A DNA stretch of 64,000 nt from contig NZ_CP117430.1 in assembly GCF_030687395.1 (NCBI RefSeq), positions 124,001-188,000 on the forward strand. The letters are read 5' to 3'. Shown here in pieces: positions 44,637 through 53,010 of this stretch. How positions within the stretch are numbered: position 1 is the first letter of the stretch; each line of letters begins with the position of its first letter. Origin of the DNA: Pseudomonas wuhanensis. GTDB taxonomy: Bacteria; Pseudomonadota; Gammaproteobacteria; Pseudomonadales; Pseudomonadaceae. Under the pieces are notes generated by a model. That model saw only the letters and a list, made by a program, of their open reading frames with translations. It was not told the origin of the DNA and ran no database searches. Made by a program: the position numbers and the translations under genes.

Positions 44637-47600
44637 ATGAAAAAGTTTTTCAAGAAAGTCGGCGCATTCCTGCGCCAGACCTGGGTCTGGACCCTGTTGC
44701 TGGTGCTGTTCGTCGCGCTGCTGGTGTGGTTCGTCGGGCCGCTGCTGGCGGTCAATGACTACAAATTCTGGGAAGGTTCGACCTCCCGCCTGCTGACCAT
44801 CAGTGTGCTGTTCCTGATCTGGGGCCTGACCATGGTCTTCGTCAGCTGGCGCGCCGGTGTGCGCAAAAAGGCTGTGGAAGAAACCGAAGACGGCCAGGAC
44901 CGTATCCGCCGTGAAGAGCTGATCGACGAAGAGCAGAAAGAGCTTCGCGTACGCTTCAAGGATGCGTTGAAAACCCTGAAGACCTCGAGCCTGTATCGCG
45001 GTCGCAGCGAGCGCTGGCGCAGTGATTTGCCGTGGTACTTGCTGATCGGTCCGCAGGGCAGCGGCAAGACCAGCCTGCTGGACTTCTCGGGCCTTGAGTT
45101 TCCAATCAACAAGATCGACCGCAAACTCACCCGCGACACCCTTGGTACTCGGCATTGCGACTGGTACTTCGCCGACCACGGTGTGCTGATCGACACCGCT
45201 GGGCGCTACCTGACCCAGCCGGATGCCGAAGTCGATGGCAGCGCCTGGAGCACCTTGCTTGACCTGCTGCGCAAGCGTCGTCGCAACCGTCCATTGAACG
45301 GCGTGCTGGTGACCATCCCGGTGGAAACACTGCTGGGCGGCAGCGAGCAAGACCTCGACACCCTGGCCCGCCAGGTGCGTGCGCGTCTGCAAGACGTGCA
45401 TCAGAAACTGCACGTCGACGTGCCGATTTATCTGGTGCTGAGCAAAGCCGATCGCCTGCTCGGTTTCGACGAGTTCTTCGATCAGCTGACCCGCGAAGAA
45501 AGTGATCAGGTGCTCGGCACCAGCTTCCGCAAAGAACAGAGCGGTACTGACGTCGCCGTACTGCGCGCCGAGTTCGAAGAGCTGCTGCGTCGCCTGAACA
45601 GCCAGGTGATCATGCGCATGCACCAGGAGCGCGACACCCAGCGCCGTGGTCGGATCCTCGACTTCCCGCATCAACTGGGGCAGATCGGCGAGCGCCTGTG
45701 CCTGTTCGTCGACATGGCGTTCACCGGCAACCGCTACCAGCGTGTCAGTCAGTTGCGCGGTTTCTACCTGACCAGCGCACCGCACCTGACTCAAGAGATG
45801 GACCAGACCACCGCCGGCATCGGCGCCAATCTGGGTATGAACGCCGGTGTGTTGCCGACCCTGCGCAGTGGCCGTTCGCGGTTCATTCACCATTTGCTCA
45901 GCCGGGTGATTTTCCCCGAGGCCGATCTGGCTGGTCTGGACAAACGTGAACGCAGCCGCATCCACTGGGGCCAACGTGCGTTGTACGTGGGCGCATTGGC
46001 GGCACTGGCGCTGTTCGGCATGCTCTGGGCCGGCGGTTTCTCGGCCAACTATGAGCGTCTGGAAAACCTGCGCTCTCTGGCGCAAACCTGGAAGCAACAA
46101 CGCTCGGCGCTGACCGCTCGCGATGATTCCATGGCGGTGCTCAAGACCCTCGACACCAGCTATGCGGCCACCCAGGTGTTCCCGAACAAAGGTGACGTGT
46201 CGTATCACGAGCGCGGCGGCTTGTACCAAGGCGAAGACGCCAATCCGGTGGTCAAGAGTGCCTACGAGCGTGAGCTTGAAGCGCAACTGCTGCCACGGGT
46301 CGCGACGCTGCTGGAAGGGCAGATTCGCGCCAACATGAAGGATCGCGAACGCCTGCTCAACAGCCTGCGCGCGTACCTGATGCTGAACATGAAAGATCGC
46401 CGCGATGCTACGTGGCTCAAGGATTGGGTCGCCACTGACTGGTCCCTGCGCTACGCCGGCAACACCGCGGTGCAGAACGGCTTGAACACCCACTTCGAGC
46501 GTTTGCTCAAGCAGCCATTTATTTACCCGCTGAACGATCAACTGGTGACTCAGGCCCGTCAGGTGCTGCGCAGCGAGTCGCTGGCCAACGTGGTTTACCG
46601 GATGCTGCGCGAACAGGCTCGCAATCTGCCGGAATACCGATTCAGCCAACACTTGGGCCCACAGGGTGCGCTGTTTGTCGGCACCGATTACGTGATCCCG
46701 GGGTTCTACACCCAACAGGGTTATCAGCAGTACTTCTCGGTCCAGGGCACTGCACTGGTCACCGATATCCTGCGTGACAACTGGGTGCTGGGCGAGGGCT
46801 CGGGCATCAGCGGCATGGACTTGCGTCGCCTGATGGTCGAACTGGAGCAGTTGTATTTCCGCGACTACGCCAACTTCTGGAGCGAAGCGGTCGGCCAGGT
46901 TGCCTTGCCACCGATCAACGACGCCGGTGAAGGCGCCGAGCAACTGGCGGGCCTGACTTCCGCCAACTCCCCAGTGCTGCAACTGCTGGTGGAAGTGCGT
47001 GAGAACACCCGTTTCCCGGTCATCGCAGACAGCGCTGATGAAGCCGCCGAAGCGGCTGACAAGCTGGGCGAGAAGGGCGGCAAGTTGGGCAAACTCGCTG
47101 CGGCTGCCGCGGACAAAGCGTCGGACATGGCCAAGAACTTGCCGGACACCGCGAAGAAATCCCTGCAACGTCGCTTCGAACCGCTGCACCGCTTGCTGGA
47201 TGACAACAACGGCCCGGCCGCTGACCTGACACCGGCCCTGACGGCGCTCAACGACCTGCAACTGCAACTGTCGAGCCTCGCTCGCGCCAGTGCGCCGGAC
47301 CAGGCTGCGTTCGAAATGGCCAAGACCCGCATGAGCGGCCAGCGTGATGCGCTGAGCAACTTGCGCAACGCGTCGAACCGTCTGCCGCGCCCTGTCAGCG
47401 TGTGGTTCAACGTGCTGGCCGAAGACACCTGGCGTCTGGTGCTCAACGATTCCTACCAGTACCTGAACCAGCGTTATCAGAGCGAGCTGTACAGCTTCTA
47501 CGGCAAGGCGATCAACAAGCGTTACCCGTTCAGCGCCCACAGCACCAGCGATGTCGCGATCAGCGACTTTCGCGAGTTCTTCAAGGCCCAAGGCATCGCC

Positions 47601-48161
47601 GACCGCTTCTTCGAGAACTACATGCGTCCGTTCGTGAGTGGCGATCCAGGCAACTACCGCCTGCGCAGTATTGACGGTCACAGCATGCCGATCTCCAAGG
47701 TCTACCTCGACCAGATGGCCGCGGCACAAGTGATCCGCCAGAGCTTCTTCGCCAGCAACCCGGCCGAGCCGCAAGTGCAGTTCAAACTGGAGCCGTACAC
47801 CCTCGACCCGGCCGTCAGCCGTTCCGAATTCAAGTTCGGCGACAAGACCATTGAATACCGCCACGGCCCGATCGTGCCGGTGTCGTTCAAATGGCCGACC
47901 GACGCCGAAGACGGTCGCACCAGCCTGGTCCTCGACAAGATGGCCGGCCGCCCGATCGGCATCGAGAAGAACTCCGGCCCATGGTCGCTGTTCCGTCTGT
48001 TCGACCTGATGCAGACCGAGTACTTGATGGGTCGCGACGTGTTGGTGCTCAAGGCTGACGTGGGTGGCCTGCGCGCCAACTACTTGCTGTCGAGCCAGCG
48101 CACGCCGAACCCGTTCGACATGGGCGTGTTGCGCACCTTCCGTATGCCGGTGCAGCTCTGA
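44637..48161 (+). CDS. tssM: T6SS inner-membrane protein TssM/IcmF (cluster 2)
   Basis: Inner-membrane core subunit of 1174 aa. Two N-terminal membrane helices (about 18-40 and 50-70) are followed by a cytoplasmic GTPase/ATPase-like domain with Walker A GPQGSGKTS at about 137-145 and FADHGVLIDTAGRY. A further helix lies near 445-465, then a long periplasmic region with an Ala/Asp/Lys-rich insertion near 795-840, and the IcmF-type C-terminus. ATG 44637 gives the expected short cytoplasmic start (MKKFFKKVG). It overlaps the phosphatase start by one base. Confidence 0.95.
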   Translation: MKKFFKKVGAFLRQTWVWTLLLVLFVALLVWFVGPLLAVNDYKFWEGSTSRLLTISVLFLIWGLTMVFVSWRAGVRKKAVEETEDGQDRIRREELIDEEQKELRVRFKDALKTLKTSSLYRGRSERWRSDLPWYLLIGPQGSGKTSLLDFSGLEFPINKIDRKLTRDTLGTRHCDWYFADHGVLIDTAGRYLTQPDAEVDGSAWSTLLDLLRKRRRNRPLNGVLVTIPVETLLGGSEQDLDTLARQVRARLQDVHQKLHVDVPIYLVLSKADRLLGFDEFFDQLTREESDQVLGTSFRKEQSGTDVAVLRAEFEELLRRLNSQVIMRMHQERDTQRRGRILDFPHQLGQIGERLCLFVDMAFTGNRYQRVSQLRGFYLTSAPHLTQEMDQTTAGIGANLGMNAGVLPTLRSGRSRFIHHLLSRVIFPEADLAGLDKRERSRIHWGQRALYVGALAALALFGMLWAGGFSANYERLENLRSLAQTWKQQRSALTARDDSMAVLKTLDTSYAATQVFPNKGDVSYHERGGLYQGEDANPVVKSAYERELEAQLLPRVATLLEGQIRANMKDRERLLNSLRAYLMLNMKDRRDATWLKDWVATDWSLRYAGNTAVQNGLNTHFERLLKQPFIYPLNDQLVTQARQVLRSESLANVVYRMLREQARNLPEYRFSQHLGPQGALFVGTDYVIPGFYTQQGYQQYFSVQGTALVTDILRDNWVLGEGSGISGMDLRRLMVELEQLYFRDYANFWSEAVGQVALPPINDAGEGAEQLAGLTSANSPVLQLLVEVRENTRFPVIADSADEAAEAADKLGEKGGKLGKLAAAAADKASDMAKNLPDTAKKSLQRRFEPLHRLLDDNNGPAADLTPALTALNDLQLQLSSLARASAPDQAAFEMAKTRMSGQRDALSNLRNASNRLPRPVSVWFNVLAEDTWRLVLNDSYQYLNQRYQSELYSFYGKAINKRYPFSAHSTSDVAISDFREFFKAQGIADRFFENYMRPFVSGDPGNYRLRSIDGHSMPISKVYLDQMAAAQVIRQSFFASNPAEPQVQFKLEPYTLDPAVSRSEFKFGDKTIEYRHGPIVPVSFKWPTDAEDGRTSLVLDKMAGRPIGIEKNSGPWSLFRLFDLMQTEYLMGRDVLVLKADVGGLRANYLLSSQRTPNPFDMGVLRTFRMPVQL

Positions 48162-48889
48162 TGCTGGTTGCCAGTCCCTGGCGCAGCGCTGCGCGTACCG
48201 ATCCGGGCAAGGTTCGGGCGCGCAACGAAGATGCCTTTCTCGACTGCCCACAGCAGGGGCTGTGGGTGGTCGCGGACGGCATGGGAGGTCATCAGGGTGG
48301 CGACATCGCCAGCCAGTTGATCGTCGCCAGCCTGGCGGAATTGCCGGTGCAAAATGACTTCGACGAACGACTCAAAGGTATTCGCCAGTGCCTGCACTGG
48401 CTCAACCGCCGCTTGGGTCAAGAGTTGACCGTCACCGCCGGGCGCCACGACAGCATCATGGGCAGCACCGTGGTGGCGCTACTGGTGGAAGGCAATCGCG
48501 CGGCCTGCATCTGGGCCGGCGACAGCCGCTGCTACCTGTGGCGCGGCCAGCGTTTGTATCAGCTGTCCAAGGACCATTCGCTGCAACAGCAATTGATCGA
48601 CGAACAGAACATGAGCGTCGAAGACGCTCGCGCGCATCCTGCTGCTCATGCGCTGACCCGTGCGGTCGGTGCTGCCGAGCAACTGACGCTGGATGTGTTG
48701 GAACTCGAGGTCTATCCCGGCGATGCGTTTCTGTTGTGCAGCGACGGTTTGTATCAAGGGTTGAGCAGCGACGCCCTGGGCAACGCCCTGAGCCTGACCG
48801 CGCCGCACGTTGCGCTGGAGCGTCTGTTCGACGGCGCTCTGCGTGGCTCGGCCCGGGACAACCTGACTGCCGTGGTGATCCGCCAATGA
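48161..48889 (+). CDS. stp1: PP2C-type protein phosphatase (Stp-like, cluster 2)
   Basis: Soluble Ser/Thr phosphatase of 242 aa, homologous to the PppA of cluster 1 and to Stp1 of HSI-II. Motifs: NEDAFLDCP, VADGMGGHQGGD, SIMGSTVVALL, CIWAGDSRCYLWRG, LSKDHS, LCSDGLYQG and ARDNLTAVVI. It is coupled to tssM (1-nt overlap) and to the kinase (4-nt overlap). Confidence 0.93.
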   Translation: MLVASPWRSAARTDPGKVRARNEDAFLDCPQQGLWVVADGMGGHQGGDIASQLIVASLAELPVQNDFDERLKGIRQCLHWLNRRLGQELTVTAGRHDSIMGSTVVALLVEGNRAACIWAGDSRCYLWRGQRLYQLSKDHSLQQQLIDEQNMSVEDARAHPAAHALTRAVGAAEQLTLDVLELEVYPGDAFLLCSDGLYQGLSSDALGNALSLTAPHVALERLFDGALRGSARDNLTAVVIRQ

Positions 48890-49902
48890 CCGAATTCATG
48901 CCACCGTTCGACGACCTGCTGGTGACCGAGGAAGAAGCCAATAACCTGACTTACTTCGCCTTCGCCAAGCCTCTAAACGGAAAGCCGCATAAGGCTGAGC
49001 CTGCGTTGGCGCCGACCCGGGCCAGCGTCGGTGAACTGCCCGACGTGCTGGCGGGGCGTTACCGCATCGAGCGCCTGCTCGGTGCCGGTGGCATGGGCGC
49101 GGTTTACCGTGCACGGGACTTGCTGAGCGAACAGTTCGGCGATCCCGACCCTTACATCGCGCTGAAAATCCTCAGCGAAGAATTTGCCGAATCGCCGGAC
49201 GCCAGTGCCTTGCTCTACAGCGAGTTCGCCCTGACCCGACGACTGCGCCACGACAACGTGCTGCGACCGCACACCTTTGAAGTGGACACCGACTGCCAGC
49301 GCGCCTTCATCACCATGGAACTCATGCGTGGGCTGACCCTGGACAAATTACTCTGCGAGCGGCCCCTGGGCCTGCCGTGGAAAGAACTGCGTGACATCGC
49401 GCTGCCGCTGCTCGACGCGCTGGCCTACGCCCACGCTCGCGGCGTGCTGCACGGTGACATGAAGCCGAGCAACGTGATGCTCAGCGAAGACGGCGTGCGC
49501 CTGTTCGACTTCGGCCTCGGCCAGGCGCAAGAGGGCATCTTGCCCGGCCTGCCGCACCTGAGTCGCAACCGCTTCAACGCCTGGACCCCCGGCTACGCCG
49601 CCCCCGAACTGCTCGAAGGCCAGACGCTGTCGGCCAGCGCGGACGTGTACGGCGTGGCCTGCGTGATCTACGAATTGGCGGGCGGCAAACACCCGTTCCG
49701 CCGCTTGCCCTCGACCGAGGCCCGCGACGGGCATCTGGAGCGCGAGCTGCACGCACCAAAGAATCTACCGAAACACTGCTGGCCAGCCCTGCGAAAGGCG
49801 CTGGCTTTCGATGCGGCCAAGCGCACCATCACCGCCGCCCAATTGCGTGACGCCATGGGCGCCACTTCGTCTTTGCTGCAACGCCTTCGACTGCGGGCGT
49901 AA
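48886..49902 (+). CDS. stk1: Ser/Thr protein kinase (Stk-like, cluster 2)
   Basis: Hanks-type kinase of 338 aa without a membrane anchor or vWA domain, so much smaller than PpkA. Residues 1-55 are a non-kinase leader; the kinase domain runs from about 58 with GAGGMGAVYRARD, Lys94 (ALKIL), HGDMKPSN at 189-196 and FDFGLGQ. The usual HRD arginine is Gly, making it a non-RD kinase; the catalytic Asp191 is kept. The long open frame upstream is a shadow of the phosphatase; ATG 48886 overlaps its stop (ATGA). It probably phosphorylates the cluster 2 Fha. Confidence 0.9.
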   Translation: MTEFMPPFDDLLVTEEEANNLTYFAFAKPLNGKPHKAEPALAPTRASVGELPDVLAGRYRIERLLGAGGMGAVYRARDLLSEQFGDPDPYIALKILSEEFAESPDASALLYSEFALTRRLRHDNVLRPHTFEVDTDCQRAFITMELMRGLTLDKLLCERPLGLPWKELRDIALPLLDALAYAHARGVLHGDMKPSNVMLSEDGVRLFDFGLGQAQEGILPGLPHLSRNRFNAWTPGYAAPELLEGQTLSASADVYGVACVIYELAGGKHPFRRLPSTEARDGHLERELHAPKNLPKHCWPALRKALAFDAAKRTITAAQLRDAMGATSSLLQRLRLRA

Positions 49903-49930
49903 CGGATGACTACCGAACAGGGAGCAAGCA

Positions 49931-51967
49931 ATGTTCAACTCAGCTAACGAAACGCACTTCAGCCTCACAGTCGAAGACTATGCCGGCGACCTGCAAGTGC
50001 TGTCGTTCACCGGCACCGAAGGCATCAGCCAGCCGTATCGCTTCGACCTCGAACTGGTCAGCGAAAACCCCGACCTGGATCTGGAAAAGCTCCTGCACAA
50101 ACAGGCGTTCCTGGCATTCGACCCGAAAGGCAGCGGCATCCACGGCCAGATCTACCGCGTCGCCCAAGGCGATGCCGGCAAGCGCCTGACCCGCTACAAA
50201 ATCTCCCTGGTGCCGCACCTGCAATACCTGCATCACCGCACCAACCAACGCATCTACCAACAGATGTCGGCGCCGAAAATCATCGCCCTGATCCTCGAAG
50301 AACACGGCATCAAAGGCAACGCCTACCGCTTCCAGCTGAGCACCCCGTGCCCGGACCGCGATTACTGCGTGCAATACGACGAAACCGACCTGCACTTCGT
50401 CCAGCGCCTGTGCGAAGAAGAAGGCATTCACTACCACTTCCAGCACAGCGAAAAAGCCCACCTGCTGGTGTTCGGCGACGACCAGACCGTGTTCCCCAAA
50501 CTCGGCCAGCCCACCGCCTACGTGCAAGGCAGCGGCATGGTCGCCGACGAGCCAGTGATCAAAGGCTTCAAACTGCGCCTGGAAACCCGCACCGGCCGCG
50601 TCACCCGCCGCGACTACGACTTCGAAAAGCCCAACCTGCGACTCGAAGCCGCCTACAAACCCGACGGCGAAAGCACCGAACCAGACCTCGAAGACTACGA
50701 CTACCCCGGTCGCTTCCTCGACCGCGCCCGCGGCAAATTCCTCAGCCAGCGCGCCCTGGAACGCCACCGCGCCGACTACCAGCAAGCCGAAGGCCATGGC
50801 GACCAGACCACCCTCGTCAGCGGCCATTTCCTGGAAATCTCCGACCACCCACGCACCGAGTGGAACGACCTCTGGCTGCTCACCGAAGTCGTCCACGAAG
50901 GCAAACAGCCGCAAGTGCTCGAAGAGTCGGTCACCAGCGACACCACCGACAACAAAGACGACTTCCACCAGGGCTACCGCAACCGCTTCCTCGCCACCCC
51001 GTGGAACGTGTTCTACCGCCCGGCCCTGGAACACCCAAAACCACGCGTCCTCGGCAGCCAGACCGCCATGGTCACCGGCCCCAAAGGCGAAGAAATCCAC
51101 TGCGACCAATACGGCCGAATCAAAGTGCAATTCCACTGGGACCGCGAAGGCCTGGCCGACGACAAAACCAGCTGCTGGATGCGCGTTTCTTCAAGTTGGG
51201 CAGGTGATCGTTATGGCGCCATCGCCATTCCGCGTATTGGTATGGAAGTGTTGGTGACCTTCCTTGAAGGGGATCCTGACCAGCCGTTGGTGACCGGGTG
51301 TCTGTACCACAAGGAAAACCAGGTTCCCTACGACCTGCCGGCGAACAAGACGCGCACCGTGTTCAAAACCCTCAGCTCACCGGGGGGCGGTGGGTACAAC
51401 GAACTGCGGATTGAAGATAAGAAAGGGGCGGAGCAGATCTTTATTCATGCCCAGCGGGATTGGGATGAAAACATCGAACACGACCAGAAGATTCGCGTGG
51501 GCAACGAACGCCACGACACTGTTGAGAAGAACACTTACACCGAACTCAAAGCCGAAGAACACCGCACCACCATCGCCGACCGCAAGACTGAAGCGCGGAT
51601 GGATGACCACCTGACGGTTGGGCAGAACCAGCACATCAAGCTGGGGACTGCGCAGCTGACCAGTGCCGGGAAGGAAATACACCTCAAGGCTGGGGACAAG
51701 ATTGTTATCGAAGCGGGGATGGAACTGACGGTAAAAGCGGGCGGTAGCTTCATCAAGCTGGATGCGGGTGGGGTTACCGTGGTTGGGCCGGTGGTGAAGA
51801 TTAATGCGGGTGGGTCGGCTGGGAGTGGGACGGGGATTGGGATTAAGCCACCGGTGCTGCCGGGGGCGGCGGATAAGGATAAGGCGGGGAGTTTGATGGA
51901 TCAGGCGTTGGGGAATGCGCCGCCTGAGAAGGTTAAACCGAAGGCTTTTTTTGTGTTTTCTGAGTGA
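49931..51967 (+). CDS. vgrG: VgrG spike protein (island III)
   Basis: T6SS spike of 678 aa, starting MFNSANETHFSLTVED and carrying the gp27-like part (IHGQIYRVAQGDAGKRLTRY, DLHFVQRLCEEEGIHYHF), the gp5 OB domain (VTGCLYHKENQ) and a beta-helix tail with a glycine-rich end. It follows the kinase gene by 28 nt with a GGGAGCAAGCA leader and should belong to the H2-like machine. Codon style changes sharply near 51187: C-ending codons dominate before, T/G-ending after, suggesting mosaic origin of the tail that selects the downstream cargo. Confidence 0.94.
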   Translation: MFNSANETHFSLTVEDYAGDLQVLSFTGTEGISQPYRFDLELVSENPDLDLEKLLHKQAFLAFDPKGSGIHGQIYRVAQGDAGKRLTRYKISLVPHLQYLHHRTNQRIYQQMSAPKIIALILEEHGIKGNAYRFQLSTPCPDRDYCVQYDETDLHFVQRLCEEEGIHYHFQHSEKAHLLVFGDDQTVFPKLGQPTAYVQGSGMVADEPVIKGFKLRLETRTGRVTRRDYDFEKPNLRLEAAYKPDGESTEPDLEDYDYPGRFLDRARGKFLSQRALERHRADYQQAEGHGDQTTLVSGHFLEISDHPRTEWNDLWLLTEVVHEGKQPQVLEESVTSDTTDNKDDFHQGYRNRFLATPWNVFYRPALEHPKPRVLGSQTAMVTGPKGEEIHCDQYGRIKVQFHWDREGLADDKTSCWMRVSSSWAGDRYGAIAIPRIGMEVLVTFLEGDPDQPLVTGCLYHKENQVPYDLPANKTRTVFKTLSSPGGGGYNELRIEDKKGAEQIFIHAQRDWDENIEHDQKIRVGNERHDTVEKNTYTELKAEEHRTTIADRKTEARMDDHLTVGQNQHIKLGTAQLTSAGKEIHLKAGDKIVIEAGMELTVKAGGSFIKLDAGGVTVVGPVVKINAGGSAGSGTGIGIKPPVLPGAADKDKAGSLMDQALGNAPPEKVKPKAFFVFSE

Positions 51968-53010
51968 TGAAGTTCGTGATGACAACAAACAAAAATGCAA
52001 GGCAGTTCAAGTGGTGCTCCATCGCACTGCTGACGTTGGGTATGTGCAGCGGCGCCGTTGCCTCATCGCCCAGTGACCCGCAATGCCCGAGCGGCAACTT
52101 TGCAGAGTTCGCCCAGGTTTTCTCATCCCAACCTGAGATACAGAAGGCATTTATTGCCTCGTCCGTTCAGGAACTTCGAGTGGTTGCCGATGGCGACAAG
52201 CCAAAGGTTGTCCAGGGCAAAATCAAAGCGCTGGACGCTGCCGAGTTGAACGTTCTTGTGCCGGAAAATGCTGCTGCGTCGAGCCTAACTATTAAGGTCG
52301 ATTTACCGAACAAGCTGATCGTTCGTGACCAGGCAGGCAAATTTCTAAAGGTTTTCGTCTTCAAACACGGCGACTGTTGGGTTCTGGATCGTGTCGAAGA
52401 TTGGTCGCTTGAAAACGTATCTGATGTTGTGTCTCGAACAGAGAAACTATTGCCAGGTCAGCGAGAGCTGAGGAAAGGTGCATGGTTTGACAGGCTGGCT
52501 AATCATGCATCGCCTGAATCGGGTGTTTATTTGTACGCAGCAGCACTGGATAGCTACTTGGCCGGAGCGCAAGAAGGTTCGCCGCAAGCTGCACTCGCTG
52601 CTGCGGGAATCAGTCTTTCTGGGCAAGCTCCCCGCCTGGATAACAGCAAAATTGTGGATCTTTTGATTGCTGCTTCAAAAAGCATTCCAGACGCAGGCGT
52701 GACGCTTGCGAATTTTTACTGCGATGAGGGTGAATACGACGACAAGCACGTCTGTATCAACCCGCAACAGTCAATGGCTGCATTGGAAAGCGCCGCGAGC
52801 CGAGGCTCGGTAGATGCGCTGAGCCAACTTGGCGAGGTGTATGAAGTCGGCACCGTCGTCCCTGCTGACCTGCCCCGAGCAATGGCGTGTTATCAGGAGG
52901 TTCAGAAAAAGGATCCTGAGTCCGGCACGCGAGGTGTTGACCACTTAGCGGCCCAAGGCGTCGTCGCTGATAACTCAATTCAATGTCTTAAAGCAGGGAG
53001 CTTCCGATGA
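51967..53010 (+). CDS. Exported protein with Sel1-like repeats, candidate immunity
   Basis: Exported protein of 347 aa. A signal peptide (to about residue 34) is followed by a domain (about 40-150; CPSGNFAEFAQVFSSQPEIQKAF ... GDCWVLDRVEDWSL) that recurs in the protein at 61925-62920. The C-terminal half has Sel1/TPR-like helical repeats (QSMAALESAASRGSVDALSQLGEVY, LPRAMACYQEV). ATG 51967 shares bases with the vgrG stop, and the stop overlaps the effector ATG, so vgrG, this gene and the effector are coupled. Most likely a periplasmic immunity protein, possibly an accessory factor. Confidence 0.72.
   Translation: MKFVMTTNKNARQFKWCSIALLTLGMCSGAVASSPSDPQCPSGNFAEFAQVFSSQPEIQKAFIASSVQELRVVADGDKPKVVQGKIKALDAAELNVLVPENAAASSLTIKVDLPNKLIVRDQAGKFLKVFVFKHGDCWVLDRVEDWSLENVSDVVSRTEKLLPGQRELRKGAWFDRLANHASPESGVYLYAAALDSYLAGAQEGSPQAALAAAGISLSGQAPRLDNSKIVDLLIAASKSIPDAGVTLANFYCDEGEYDDKHVCINPQQSMAALESAASRGSVDALSQLGEVYEVGTVVPADLPRAMACYQEVQKKDPESGTRGVDHLAAQGVVADNSIQCLKAGSFR

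Noticed and set aside
44502..48251. 1249-aa open frame on the minus strand across the cluster 2 tssM
   Set aside because: Codon-bias shadow of tssM; the translation is low-complexity in Gln, His and Arg and has no known fold.
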